This document shows, piece by piece, positions 13,001 through 25,102 of a stretch of DNA of 64,000 nucleotides. Below the pieces are notes generated by a model. It was not told the origin of the DNA. It saw nothing but the letters and a program-made list of their open reading frames with translations, and did no database searches. Numbering within the stretch: the stretch's first letter is position 1; every line of letters begins with the position of its first letter. The DNA is from Capitulum mitella (taxonomy: Eukaryota > Arthropoda > Thecostraca > Pollicipedomorpha > Pollicipedidae), in NCBI GenBank assembly GCA_030062745.1, contig CP099851.1, positions 7,752,393 to 7,816,392 of the forward strand, in the 5' to 3' direction. Made by a program: the position numbers and the translations under genes.

Positions 13001-15901
13001 ACGGTTAAGGAGCTTTGAACGTAGTCCCGAAGTGGCCCCTAAAATTGTACATTTTTAGACTTGTGTCCAAAACATAAAAAAATATCAGGTAGCTATATTC
13101 AGACTGAGTTACTCCTGAAGGTCATCAGCGGCCTCATTTTCACTGCAGTCGTTTGAAGTTCCACAACTCATTTCGCCTAATTCTATCAAGCGGGTAGGAA
13201 AGCTAACAGTCAGATGTTAACGTTCTCACGCGATAGATTTACAGCCATCGTACGCGTAAGACAAACGTGCCGCTTACCTGTTGTAGTCGTCTGTGCAGAC
13301 GGCGACAAACGCTAGTCGGCCGGGGCACGGGAGCCAGGGCCGCCCATTGATAACGGTACATTGTTTATACCTTTGGTAAATGCCAAATCAAGATGGCAAT
13401 ACTTACAGAAAAATATGTATGGAATTATTTCTTTTTTACTGCAGCAACTCTTGCTGATAAGAAATGCTGGAATCCGGAACTGAAAACGACTGAGAAGCTG
13501 AAAAGAAGTCGTTACGTAATGTTATGTTGTGCTATGCAAAGTTTCCTCTAGGCTTACGGGTGTGTTATATTTGGGTTTTAAAGTCATTACTTTTATCTGG
13601 CATTCACCGTCATTACGGAGCTATCCTGCGCTCCTGCATCTCACTTTGCGCGAATGTTTATCTCAGATCTACACCACTAGCAAGGATGCGAAATATGACC
13701 AAAGAAACAGTTCTTTCCATTTTTTTTTATTGCACAATTTTGATACGAACGGCTGCTGGGATGATGCTAGGGATCGACCAGAGCTGTCCTTAGCAATTCA
13801 AGGTAACGGATCGAACGATTCCAGGCAACGGTTGGTTTTGCTGCGAAAATTTGATGTACCTCCAGTGTATGGCCGACCCTGCGTTAGTCGGTCTCAGTCT
13901 ATATCGGCCAGTTGCCAGCTGACCTGCGCGCCAAATATTGAGCGCCGAGTCTATTCGGGCCCGTGCTGCCGGGACGGAGATACCGACCGTAAATCCCTAT
14001 TGTTCAACCGGCGTCTTTTCAAAGATGTTTCGAAGTACTTGCGCGGATCGCCTACGGATATCATGTATAACTTCACCGTGAAAACGTCTACGTAGGGTAA
14101 GGACGTATGGAAATATAGTTTGTACCATGGTATGGTTATGCTCACGCAGGCCTGTCGCAGGGTTTTCTAAAGCAGTGAGCTGACCGCACCTCAGTGTATG
14201 CACACTGGGGTGCGAAATATCACTAAAGTACAGACGACGACATCACAGAGTCAGCGGAATTGAAGCTATGGACCAAAACCTCTTGGAGCTTTGAAAAAGA
14301 CGCTGGAACAAAGCAGAGATAACCCGATATCGAACTGTAACGTATGGGGCCTCATCGGGGCCCTGGGAGAATAGTGCATCCATTACCATTCATATCAAGA
14401 AATGCATTCACACCGACGATTGTATGCTGCATCATCATTTGCAAGGTATATGAAAAATTGTAGCTCGCTTCAACAGCAGTTATTAAACGAGAGCGTTGCG
14501 CAATAAATGAAACATTGTTGATTTTTGCACCACGCGAAGAAACGTGTTTTTATTATTCCGATCTTCGGTCTAAGCAGCCTTGGGTCCAGGAAAGGATTCT
14601 GGACCTATGGCCAGACCATACCGGGTCCTTTTTTACTGCACCTATGATGGAGATGAATCCCGTCACCGAGGATCGAATGTAAAGATCGAGCCCCAGAACG
14701 TACCGACAATGGTCCGCATGACGTCCCCGTGGTGCTCTCAGAGGCGTTATCCGGCGGCAGGGGGTGAATTTAATTACCCGAGGTCCGACACGCTAGGAGA
14801 TTTGACGCCCGAAGATTCCTCCACGCCTCGAGCACCACTTAAACGAAGGGCTTTCCTTGTTTATCAGACCACAGCATTAACCGCGTAACCGCAAAACACA
14901 AACCGGGGAAAAGGTCGCCGAAGTGGGTGGGTTTCCCATCGTCTTAAAACCAGCAGGGGGGAATAAATCAGTGTCGTGTAAAATCGGTGACGTTCAGCTG
15001 GGTTAACTGCGCTTTATTACCGTGTTGGATCAAGGTGTCGGTCTCTGGCTGCCGACTCTTCGTTAATTTTATTTATACCATGTTCGCTTCTTTCTTGTGC
15101 TGTCGACTTAAGCACTGTCGCACCCATTACTCCTTTAACCATAACTGCATGAATTCTGACACCACTTACTTTGATTCCTTGAACCTGACCCTTCACCGAC
15201 AATGGTACAAAGGTAAGCTAAGCTAAGGTAAGCGGACCTAAGCGTCATTCATTCTGAATGCTCTCTGCTCACAATCTCTGGTTTTTCTCCCGTAATTCAA
15301 AAGAGATCAAATGGAAAAGAAAAAAAGAGGCACCAGCGTTACAATCTGGCGCAGGAGGACAGCACCTGAAGCGTATCTAAGAATTTCACTCGTTCGCAAG
15401 CCGTGCGAGTGCGTTTTTGACGCCATGTACGCAGCATACCGTATTCCTGGGGTGCGGTATGGCGCTGGAGCTCGACACTCTTCAGGCAGACGGGATATCT
15501 CCGGCTGGACTCGATCACGCCGTGGTCCGGGGATCTGGACGGCCCCCTGCTGGACCGCGGATTCCTGGATCCGCCCTGTGGTCGGCGGTGCGGTGGTTTG
15601 CGGTGCGGCCGGGACGGAATCCGGGTTCCCCTGCCGTTCCCCGCACTGACGGCCGGCCGCAAACGGCGGCTTACAACTGCGCGGCGCGTGCTCCACCTTC
15701 CCCCGCCCCCGGCCACGAAGGAGCTTACTGAACAGTCCCTGGCGTCTAGAACGAATCGGCGGCTTTCCCGAGCAACAGGCAAATGAAAATCACCACAAAT
15801 TCTGCTTCATGGCGGAGTAGGATGCGATACTTTCTTTTACGACTGGTGCTCGCTTGTTCTTTCCCCGTATTTAGCGTGGGTTTAGTACTAGGCAGTAGTG
15901 G
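10081..15901. other. Intergenic, no gene supported
   Basis: Holds the hairpin at 10306. 12160-12310 is dense in ACGTCA/TGACGT-like words. A plus-strand frame of 188 codons at 13529-14095 resembles no known protein and is within chance length for a window this size. 15440-15720 is GC-rich. Confidence 0.45.
10306..10347. repeat. Hairpin with perfect 13-bp arms
   Basis: AAATATCCAGTCT (10306-10318) and its exact complement AGACTGGATATTT (10335-10347) around a 16-nt loop. Intergenic; no tail of T typical of a terminator is expected in this genome. Confidence 0.9.
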
Positions 15902-15909
15902 GCTCTGAG

Positions 15910-16141
15910 CAGGGCTAAAGGATCGCAAAATCAGTGGGGGGGGGGTTCAGTCCTGGATCGATCAACCTGAGGTACTCTAAATATTGATTTCTCCACGGAT
16001 TTGGCCATTTTGTTTTGCTATTTCGGCCAAGTTGGGAGGGGAAGGAGCTGGCTGCCAGGTGGAGGGGGGGGGGGGGGGCGGGCTGCAGGTTGGAAGGACT
16101 GGAGCCCTCGTCCTCCAACTGTATAGGAACCTACACCCCTG
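15910..16141. mobile_element. hAT-like MITE with perfect 8-bp target duplication
   Basis: 232 bp bounded by CAGGGCTAAAGG and (inverted) CAGGGGTGTAGG, with the perfect 8-bp duplication GCTCTGAG at 15902-15909 and 16142-16149. CAGGG termini and 8-bp duplications are typical of hAT. It contains two G runs and no coding sequence. A perfect duplication implies a fairly recent insertion. Confidence 0.75.
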
Positions 16142-16384
16142 GCTCTGAGAAATCATTTAACACTTCTCGCTTCGTTTTCTGTTAACGTCTTCGCAGATGT
16201 TTGTTGTGCGAAACAAATGACTTTCACTAAATATCATAAATGAGGCTTTGGGCGTTGATGATGACAGATAACTGCGCTGCTCGCCACAGCGGTACGGTAC
16301 TATGTGGCCACAAGTTACTTTTACCAACAAGATCGTGCTCTTTCGGATCTTTCTGATAGTGAGATATGGTGAGCCAACCCGGAC

Positions 16385-16480
16385 ACTTAGACAGTGAGAG
16401 GGTGAGCCAGCTCGGGAGAAGAGACAGTGAGAGGATGAGCCAGCTCGGGAACGGAGACAGTGAGAGGGTGAGCCAACGCG
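16385..16480. repeat. 33-bp minisatellite, three units
   Basis: Units of GACAGTGAGAGGGTGAGCCA plus GCTCGGGA(A/G) repeat about every 33 bases. This creates the repeated minus-strand peptide ELAHPLTVS, which I do not regard as coding. Confidence 0.85.
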
Positions 16481-19400
16481 GGGACAGGAAAAGGAGGGGA
16501 CCTAATGAATGCTAGTCCCGCAGTCCCTCTATGAACTTGGACTGCCGCCGGCAGAGGCAGGACTGAGAGGTATAAAGCGGACACTCCAGAGATCTGGAGA
16601 CACTTTTGTATCCGCGGGGACAGAAAGCGACCAGGGCAAACCATCGCATGTCTAAGACATAGCGTGGCTTAAGGTATCCATCGCCTCCTGCCCAGCTGCT
16701 TTCCATCGACCGTCGACTACATGCCGCAGATACTGACACCGGCGCGTGACGTCACCGGCGGTCCGTGTGACGTCAGTGCGCCCGCTGTCTGGGTGAGAGC
16801 CTGCCGGCGCCAGCTGCAGTAATTGTCCGCCGGGTGAGCACCTGTGGGTCGGTCGGATGGAGCGACGACCTCAGCAAGGCCAGCCGACCCGAGGGCCGGA
16901 GCCTCAGGCCTCTGAGTGGGCAGGCCAAAACGTCTTCTGAGAGGCCTGGTTTCTCTGAATGTGAGAGCAAACTTTTGCAGCTTTAGAACTCAAGAGCCGA
17001 GCCTGAATGGAACAATCAGTCGAAATCTCCGTGTACAGGCGAACCGAGAGAATATCGCTGTAAAAAGCGTAGCTGGCTAGAGGTTTTGCCTCGAAAAACA
17101 TGGGCTCGAGCTCAGTCATTAACCATGTCTCTAAAAATAGAAATCGTGAAGGTCAGTGTCGTAGCGACTGTTCGGGACTAATAGCAATTAAACCTGCAGC
17201 ACTCGGTGCAGCAACCACCGAACCGGTGGTGAACTAAAAACAAAGAAAAAACACATCCAGACTGGGCGGAGGGTTTAAGACCGCCATCCTAAGATGTGAG
17301 TACCGTGTTTTCACGAACTGGTTCTTGAATCCAATGCACTTCTCGGGTTCCACGAGAGCAGGTTGAATTGTTTTCCCGTGACAGAAAGGTGAGCCAGATA
17401 CGTACTTTGCAACGATACATGGTGTTCTTGGCAAAAACTAATGTGTGAAAGTTGTAAGAAAGACATTGGCAAATAATGGGCCGCCAATGCAGTGGTGTCT
17501 GCAGAAGTTCAGTTTAAGTGCGATATTCCTTTTTGGTATCACCGTCATCTTTCTGTGTAGTCCACGTGAGACATCCTGTCGTTTGTTCTTGTTTAACCGT
17601 CATAGCTGTGTAAAGCTGAGGGTTTTCCTCGCTTGTTTCTGTATGAGTTACAAGCTTTCGCGGCATGATTAATGGCGCATGGTCAAGTGAAAGCATGCAG
17701 GATTGACAACAGATGTTGTTTTGAGCACCGGGAACAGGTTTGCCCGAACGGTCGCAGTAATGAACCTTTATCTCAAGGTGACGCGATCGAGACCAAGCGA
17801 TGATAAACAGAGCACACCATGACTGCATAAATTAACTGGAATCACCAGCAGCTGACAACATACACTACAACACTGCAGCTCGCTGCCGTCAAACAGCACG
17901 TTTGGATTCCCCCGAGCCAGAGGCACCGCGGCGTCCACGTCTCATCCATCGTCCAGGCCAGGGGCGCCGGTAGTCAGCTGTCGGCCGTGAAGGGCGCCCA
18001 GCACGCGGGCAACACTTCCCTCAGCAGCCACGGCCCCGGGGGCGTCCCGGGGGCGCGCAGAAGGCTTGTCAAGGTCGCGCGGCGGCGCCCGAACCCAGGC
18101 CTCGGCCGTCTCTTGGAGGCTCGTTCATCACGAGAGCCGGGGAGAGGGACCAGACAGGCCCGGCGTCCTCGTCATGTACCGTTCATCGAGACAAGGTCAG
18201 GGGCAGCAGTCGCCAGCCGAGACAGCGAGGCGCACTGCTGCAGCCAGGCGACAGCGATCCCCTCACTGATGGACAACGGCCAGACATGTGCTCACGGTCA
18301 CAATAACGGAACCCTCTGGCTGGGCCTGGTGTTCAGGTTGCCCTGCAGCATTTGATGCATTTGGTGTTCAGGTCATCTTTTCACCTTGGACGGGATTCGT
18401 CAGGTCATCCTGACATCTGAACATTTGGGGCGTCAGGTGACCTGAACGCCGCCTGCGGGCAGGGCTTGATTCAGAGGGCCAAAGAATTCATCGATTCACT
18501 CAACATAGACCAGGTAAAATAAAGATCGTGGATTTTCCTATTTCAGATATAAACGACGATAATCTTGTACCAGTCATTTGCCTTACCACCATACCACGAA
18601 AACAAGTGGACGCAGTTTGCGTCATGTTGATACATTTTTTTGAAATCATGATATGCGTTCCACCGTTTGTCCCCTTCTGAACTGTTCGGCCCCTCTATCG
18701 TGTTTGGCTGGATCGTCCCATGGCCGGAGATAACTGGTGTTGCTCAAGCACAGTGCTCTAGTCCAGTATTTGGTTTGCACTTACAGAAGGATAATGATGT
18801 GTTAAATGCGGTGACATTGCGTCGTAAGGTTCATTTGTCGACCAAAATTAACTGATGAGAAAGAGTCCCTTGCCTGGCGTCGTACTTTTTCACTGACAGC
18901 ATAAATTTGAATTTCGGTCCGGTTTGAGGGTGATTTTCTGAAGGTTTTGATCTGATATATCACAGCCTGACCCCAGTAAAGTGAAGGTGGGGCCTTCGGC
19001 ATGGAGCACGATGTGGCCCAGCAGAAACAAGTGTTCAGGGCGGGCAAACACATTACAATGCCGATACAAGTGTGATGCTTGCGCTAGTCTGTCGACGCGT
19101 AAAAATGTCGAACGCTATTGTTGATAGGAAAATGTGCTTCTTGAATACTGTCTGATAGTCAGCAGAGGCGGAACTAGGATTACGAAATGATGGATACTGT
19201 TGATAAACAGGCTCACGACCCTGCTTACGACTGCTTGGGTTGTTATCATTTCTTACTTTTCCGATTTCAGTACAAGTCGCAAAGGAAGGTATAAGAACAA
19301 GTCACACCCCTTCTAGATCCGCCCTTGATCCTTCAGGAAAAACAGCTGTCTCATCGGGGACACCAAATACAAGATGGCTGGGACGGAGGCAGGTTTTTAC

Positions 19401-20398
19401 TCCACTTTCTCCATGCATTATATTTGGCAGCGAGTTCTGTTTAACTAATTACAATCTGCAAAAAGTTTTCGTTTTTGTCGCCTCGCATTGTCAGTTTCTC
19501 GTAGAAGCACGTCGGAAGGCTGAAAAATATGCTAAGCAGCCATTGACACCTGCGGTCCGCCATTACTCCCTTGTCACTGAAATTCAAAGGCGCTGAAGGT
19601 CCTCCCGGCGCGTCCAGACGGCGCCTGGCCCTGGGGAGCCGACCGGGGAAGGCGCCGTCTCCGTCAACCCGGGACGTCATTGGTCCGGCCGCGCCGGCAC
19701 CTCTGGCAGGCGTTGAACGGCGGGGGGAGGCCCGCTGTTGGCGACCTTCGCAGCTATGTGCCGACACCGGTTTTTGCTAGCCTTTCGGCTCTGGGCGGCC
19801 TTGTGGACGTGAAGGGATTGAAACAGAGAGCTGTAAGCTGTCGCGTTTCGGTGCTTTCGAGATGAGGGTGGTGCATAAATCAACGTTTGGTTATGCCGTC
19901 GACGTAATCAGGATATCGGTAGACATTCGAATTTCGTTAAGGAGTCGTAAACGGAGTAATAACGTACGTTTTAAATTCCATCTTATTCCATAAATATGAG
20001 GTGTGCCTGCATGTTTTCTCTGAATTTAAGTCGTTTCGTCATTCCTTCTCTTTGAACATCCGTGACTCACTCGTCAGAGTGGCTCGCTCAGTTTTCCAGT
20101 GCAACAGTCAGCCGTTCCTCAGTCCCACCGCCGCTCGCAGAGCGAACAACACCCGTCTGGTTGACTCAGCGGGACTGGATCTTGTACCGTTCACGACACC
20201 CCCTTTCCCCGCTCCCTCGCGGTGACTCAGCCCCCCCTCTCCTCCGCCTGACCTCACGCTCGGCCAGGGAGCGGCGTCGTGTCGCCTGGGCTCGAGCGGC
20301 GGGCTGTGCAACACGACAGACGTGAGCGCCGCTCCAGAGGCAGCGCTGCAGCACTGCTGGCCTGCCATAGGTCAACCAGCGGGCCCGACAGGAGCGTG
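16481..20398. other. Intergenic, no gene supported
   Basis: GC-rich patches at 17900-18200 and 19590-19740. 18432-18453 is a near-palindrome around CAGGTGACCTG. Frames here are short and anonymous. Confidence 0.45.
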
Positions 20399-20990
20399 TC
20401 ACAGCAACAGCAACAGAGCGTCACAGAACAGCAACAGAGTGTCACAGAGCAGCAACAGAACGTCACAGAACAGCAACAGACGGACACAGAACAGTTACAG
20501 AGCATCACAGAACAGCAACAGACGGACACAAAACAGTTACAGAACATCACAGGACAGCAACAGAGGGACACAGAACAGTTACAGAACATCACAGGACAGC
20601 AACAGAGGGACACAAAACAGTTACAGAACATCACAGAACAGCAACAGACGGACACAAAACAGTTACAGCACATCACAGGACAGCAACAGACGGACACAAA
20701 ACAGTTACAGAACATCACAGAAGAGCAACAAAGGGACACAGAAAACTTACAGAGCATCACAGAACAGCAACAGAGGGACACAGAACAGTTACAGAGCCTC
20801 ACAGAACAGCAACAGAGTGCCACAGAGTAGCAACAGAGCTTTACAGAACAGCAATAGAGGGACACAGAACACCTAAAGAGCACCACGGAACAACAACAGA
20901 GTGTCACAGAGTAGCAACAGAGCGCCACAGGACAGCAACACAGCGTCACAGAGCCGCAACAGAGTGTCACAGAACAGCAGCAGCTTGTTA
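20399..20990. repeat. 21-bp minisatellite, about 28 units
   Basis: The unit ACAGCAACAGAGYGTCACAG(A) repeats in tandem, with a partly regular 42-bp higher order (CAGCAACAG alternating with CAGTTACAG). As 21 is divisible by three, both strands stay open in several frames (Gln/Thr-rich on plus, Cys/Ser/Val-rich on minus). No splice or start context suggests a gene. Confidence 0.95.
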
Positions 20991-21550
20991 CAAAACAATA
21001 GCAGAGGGGCAGACCCTCAGGTGGCCGTGTGACAACATGGTAACAGAGAGATGGATCCTCAGGTGGCCGCGTTACAGGATTCCTACAGAGAACTGGATCC
21101 TCTCTGTGATATCACAAAAGAACAGCAGATGGTCAGACCGTCAGGTGGCTGCGTTACAGAATAGCAGCACAGCGTCACAGAACAGCAACAGAGTGTCGCA
21201 GAACACCAGCAGGGGGACATATCATCTTGTGCCCGTGTTAAAAAAATAGCAACAGAGGGGTAGATGTCCTTGAGGCTGTGTTACAGAACCCTAACGGATG
21301 GGTAAATCCCCTGATGACCGTGCCGTATAACAGCAACAGAGAGGCAGACCGCTAGGTGGCCCTGTTACGGAACAGCAGTAGAGGGACAGACCATCATGTC
21401 CATGTTACAGGACAGCAGCAGAGGCATAGACCGTCTGGTACCAGTGTTACTCCAACTACAAAACTACAGACTGCAGAACTCCATCAGAGGGTCAGACCGT
21501 CAGGAGACCGTCATACAGAGGGGCAGACCCTCGGTGCCCTCCACATCCTC
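20991..21550. repeat. Degenerate 42-bp tandem repeat grown from the 21-bp array
   Basis: GTTACAGAACAGCARCAGAG followed by GGCAGACCCTCAGGTGGCC recurs with drift for about 560 bases. Half of the unit matches the adjacent 21-bp unit, so the two arrays probably share an origin. Confidence 0.7.
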
Positions 21551-22204
21551 TGACCCCCTGATAGCCATGCTACTAAACATCAACAGCGAATCAGATCGAC
21601 TGCGGCCGTATCAAGCAACAGCAACAACACCCAACCCTCACTCTAACCATGAGTGTAATTACCGGGAGGACGGGTCCCCATTTGTTAGCCCGCGGTGCCG
21701 GCGCCCCTTTTTACGCCACAGCAAAAAAGGGTTTCGGAAGAAAAAAAACATCTCTGAAACTCGATGTCTCAGAAATACCGATTCCGAGAGTTCTTTTCCT
21801 TTTCTTTTTGTTTTGCTAAGGGAGGGCGTTTTTAAGTATTTAGTAGTCATCAGCCTCCAGGCGTCCCTCCCCCCCCCCTACATTGATCAGCCACTCCTCC
21901 TTGACACGGTGCCCTTTACACTTAAGTGCTCTCGTACAGACCAGGTAACTCTGAAATGTCCGGCGCCCCAAGCAGGCCAGCCCCCCCCTCTTCTTGTAAA
22001 GACGTGACGCCTCTAAAAAATTTGGCTCCCCTCACAGACCAGGCCACAGGCTCGGAACGAAAGGGTCAGGGGACTTCAGCCCCCTCGACTTTTTTAAAAG
22101 TTAACAATAAACCTATAGGTGTTGACTGGAAAAAATTGACACAAAATGCTTCTCTCTCCCCCCCCCCCCCAACTGAAGGGGAGTTCCTGTGCACCTGGAC
22201 CAGG

Positions 22205-22760
22205 CACATCTACGATACAGGCGCCCTTAACAGGCCAGGCGCCCCATGAATAGATTAAGCGCCCCTCGGGGTCTCGACACTCTTGGCAAGCGAGGCGCCC
22301 CTTACACATCAGGCGCCCCTCGGGGGCTCGGCGCTTTTGACGAGCGAGGCGCCCCGTGCAAATCAGGCACCCCTCATATATATCTGGCGCCCCGTACAAA
22401 CCAGGTACCCTCTACAGACCAGGCACCCGTGTGGGACTCCTCAAAGATAGACACGTCTACGATACAGCCATGCCTTACAGGCCAGGAGCCCCCCTCACAG
22501 ATTAGGCGCCCCTCGGTGGCTCGGCGCCATTGGCGAGTGAGACGCCCCGTACACATCAAGTACCTCTCATATTTTTGACGCTCCTCTACAGACCAGGCGC
22601 AGGCACGTACGGCACACCTTACGGACCAGACATGTCTACGATGGAGGCATCCCTTTCAGGGCAAACGCTCTCCCCCTTCCCTACAGATAAGGCTTCCCTC
22701 ATATATTAGATACCCCTTCTACACACCAGGCGCTCGTAAGGAATACGTACATGTATCGAA
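22205..22760. repeat. 18/36-bp minisatellite (AGGCGCCCC units)
   Basis: AGGCGCCCCTTACACATC-like 18-base units alternate with longer units (AGGCGCCCCTCGGGGGCTCG...), degrading past 22600. Weaker similarity begins near 21900. The open frames across it reflect the repeat. Confidence 0.8.
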
Positions 22761-23099
22761 ATAAAAAATGTATCAATATACGAGCCTTTAAGTCCGTAAA
22801 TATGTAAGTAAACGACCAACTTCATCCTAAATAGATGGCGCCCCTGCTGGAGATCAGCCCCCTCGGCGGATTGGCGCCGCTGGACGAATGATCCCCCTCC
22901 TCACTTTTCGCCGCACCCGTTCATCCCTGGCTGCAAACTGAGAACCGTCCCAACATGGAACGCAATCGCGCTCAGCCTGCCATCTGTCCGTGACGAGTAG
23001 AAGCAGAGTTTAAGGCCTTAACATTAGACAGTCGAAAATCGCTGCCAGCTGACTGCCCGTCACCTTAACGCATAGAAACGTGTATTTGTGTGCGACATC

Positions 23100-23261
23100 C
23101 ATAGGCGCAGCCAAGCCGGGAAGGAGGGGGGCGGGTCCCCTTAAGCCCGCAATTTTGTGAAAACTATTGCACATCGTCTTCCAGGCAGCCGGTTTCCGTA
23201 TGATTTTAGTTCACACTGAGTTCACCGGCCCCCACTTACGAAAATCCTGGCTGCGCCCCTG
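23100..23261. mobile_element. hAT-like MITE
   Basis: 162 bp with ends CATAGGCGCAGCCA and (inverted) CAGGGGCGCAGCCA, flanked by GCGACATC / GCGACGTC (seven of eight positions). The same class of short CAGGGG-ended element as those at 9680 and 15910, but different inside. Confidence 0.65.
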
Positions 23262-24849
23262 GCGACGTCCTTATAGTGTCCCGACGCTAGAGACCTGTCT
23301 TTCCGCCACTATGGCCAACGCTGGGGCCTTTAGCATGGTTAAATCCAAAATCTTCCGACATTCATCCGTTCCTCTTAAAAATAGAGTCATTCGTTCAGCA
23401 CGTAAATTTCAACATTCTCCACGTTGCCGTCCTCGATTTCATATATTTACTTGTTCAGAATAGCTTTTCACATATTCTGATCGTCATTCAAAGCATCAAA
23501 TTAGCGCTTAGGTTTATACATATTAGCCTTATTAGAGCCCACCATTCGATGCACCACAAAAGCCATCCAGCATGACCTTATAAGAAAATTAGCTTACTTG
23601 ACATTCCCATAAGCGCAAAGCCTCTGGTAACGGTCTAACCCGCCTGCCAATTTGCTCGCAATGTGCTTCCGTTGCAAGAAGGGGTTTGTCTGCGACGAGT
23701 AGATGGACGAAGCTATCTATCGTGTGACTGGCTTAGCACGCTCAAGGATTCGCTTGCCCGTATGCCTTGGGCCTGCATTGTCTGCGAGTCGCCAGTAAAC
23801 CGCTGCAGTCAGTTAATTCAAGGAGAGGGTCGAGGGTTTCAGCAGCAAAAGTTTATTTACATCCGCCACATTTGTTTGTAAAACTTGGTTTCATCTGTTT
23901 AACGGCATTGCTAATATCAGCCATCCCTAGTTAGGTGAGTTTAATCTCCTGTGTGTAAGGATGACACATTTTTCAATTCTAAAAGATCTAAACACTTAAC
24001 TCATGCAAGTTACGAATATATGTTCTATTCAGTGACACCATCTAGTAATTACCAATTATGATGTTTTACAATACGGTGAATGTTAACATTCTGATATTCC
24101 ACTTTTTGTAAATTGCAAATATGATTTTTTGCCGCCCACGTGAGGTAATTTGGTCCACATACATTCCTTACGAAAAACAATTGCATGCAATTTTGGAATA
24201 CGTATGAGTTAACCTATTTCGGTCTCACAGAAAACATCCAATTTGGTACTGAATTCAGACAGGTATGCCAATGAGGTACGAACTGTCAAGCACTTGACCG
24301 ACACTGACTCTGCTAACAAGGGCATTTGAATTCGATGCCGACATACGAATTTCCTCAAACCAAAACAGGTATACTCATTTTTGCCCCCAAAAATTTGTTC
24401 AAAGTTCGTTTCGTTGCGAAACCCTGCCCACCACAAAGCGCAAGTCTTGCATCTTTCCAGAAAGCACAAACACGAGGCTTCCACTTCACCTTACCTTTGC
24501 TCCGGAGCCGTCCAAATGCGTAGAACGATCATTTTTTACAATGGCGATTATTCATGGCTTACACACGGAACCTGTGCACGCTTCGGAGCCAGATTTTAAC
24601 ACCCAGGCTGGTCGTTGAGGATCGTTAATTTTGCCGGGTAATTGTAACAACAGCGGGGAGCGGTGGTAGTCCTGTTCATCGCTCCAGTACAGGCCAGTAC
24701 GTGACAGCCAAATGACGAGGCGCCGGCCGGGGTGCACTAAATCACGCCGGCTGCGGCCGTTTGCCATGCGGCTGAATAGGTCAGGGTTCAGCCAGCGAGC
24801 CGCGGTGCCGGTCTCCGTGGCCATTGTCACAAATGCAGCCCGCCCGATC
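23262..24849. other. Intergenic, nothing recognised
   Basis: AT-leaning sequence with short frames only. Confidence 0.5.
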
Positions 24850-25102
24850 AACGCCACTGACACAGGCGGCCAGACCAGCGTGACTGACACAAACCATCCG
24901 GCCAGCGTGACTGACACAGACCGCCCAGCCTGCGTGACTGACACAGACCGTCCAACTTGCGTGACTGACACAGACCACCCGACCAGCGTGACTGACACAG
25001 GCCGCCCGACCAGCGTGACTGACACAGACTACCCGACCAGCGTGATTGACACAGACCGCTCGGCCAGCGTGACTGACACAGGCCACCCGACCAGCGTGAC
25101 GG
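24850..25102. repeat. 27-bp minisatellite, about nine units
   Basis: GCGTGACTGACACAGACCGC followed by CCGACCA repeats at 27 bases with low divergence. Divisible by three, so frames remain open on both strands; not considered coding. Confidence 0.95.

Noticed and set aside
13529-14095. 188-codon plus-strand frame
   Set aside because: Length is within chance for the window, the sequence is anonymous and a shorter overlapping frame is equally plausible.
20254-20970. 238-codon Cys/Ser/Val-rich minus-strand frame and Gln-rich plus-strand frames
   Set aside because: They are read-through of a 21-bp tandem repeat, present on both strands, with no start or splice context.
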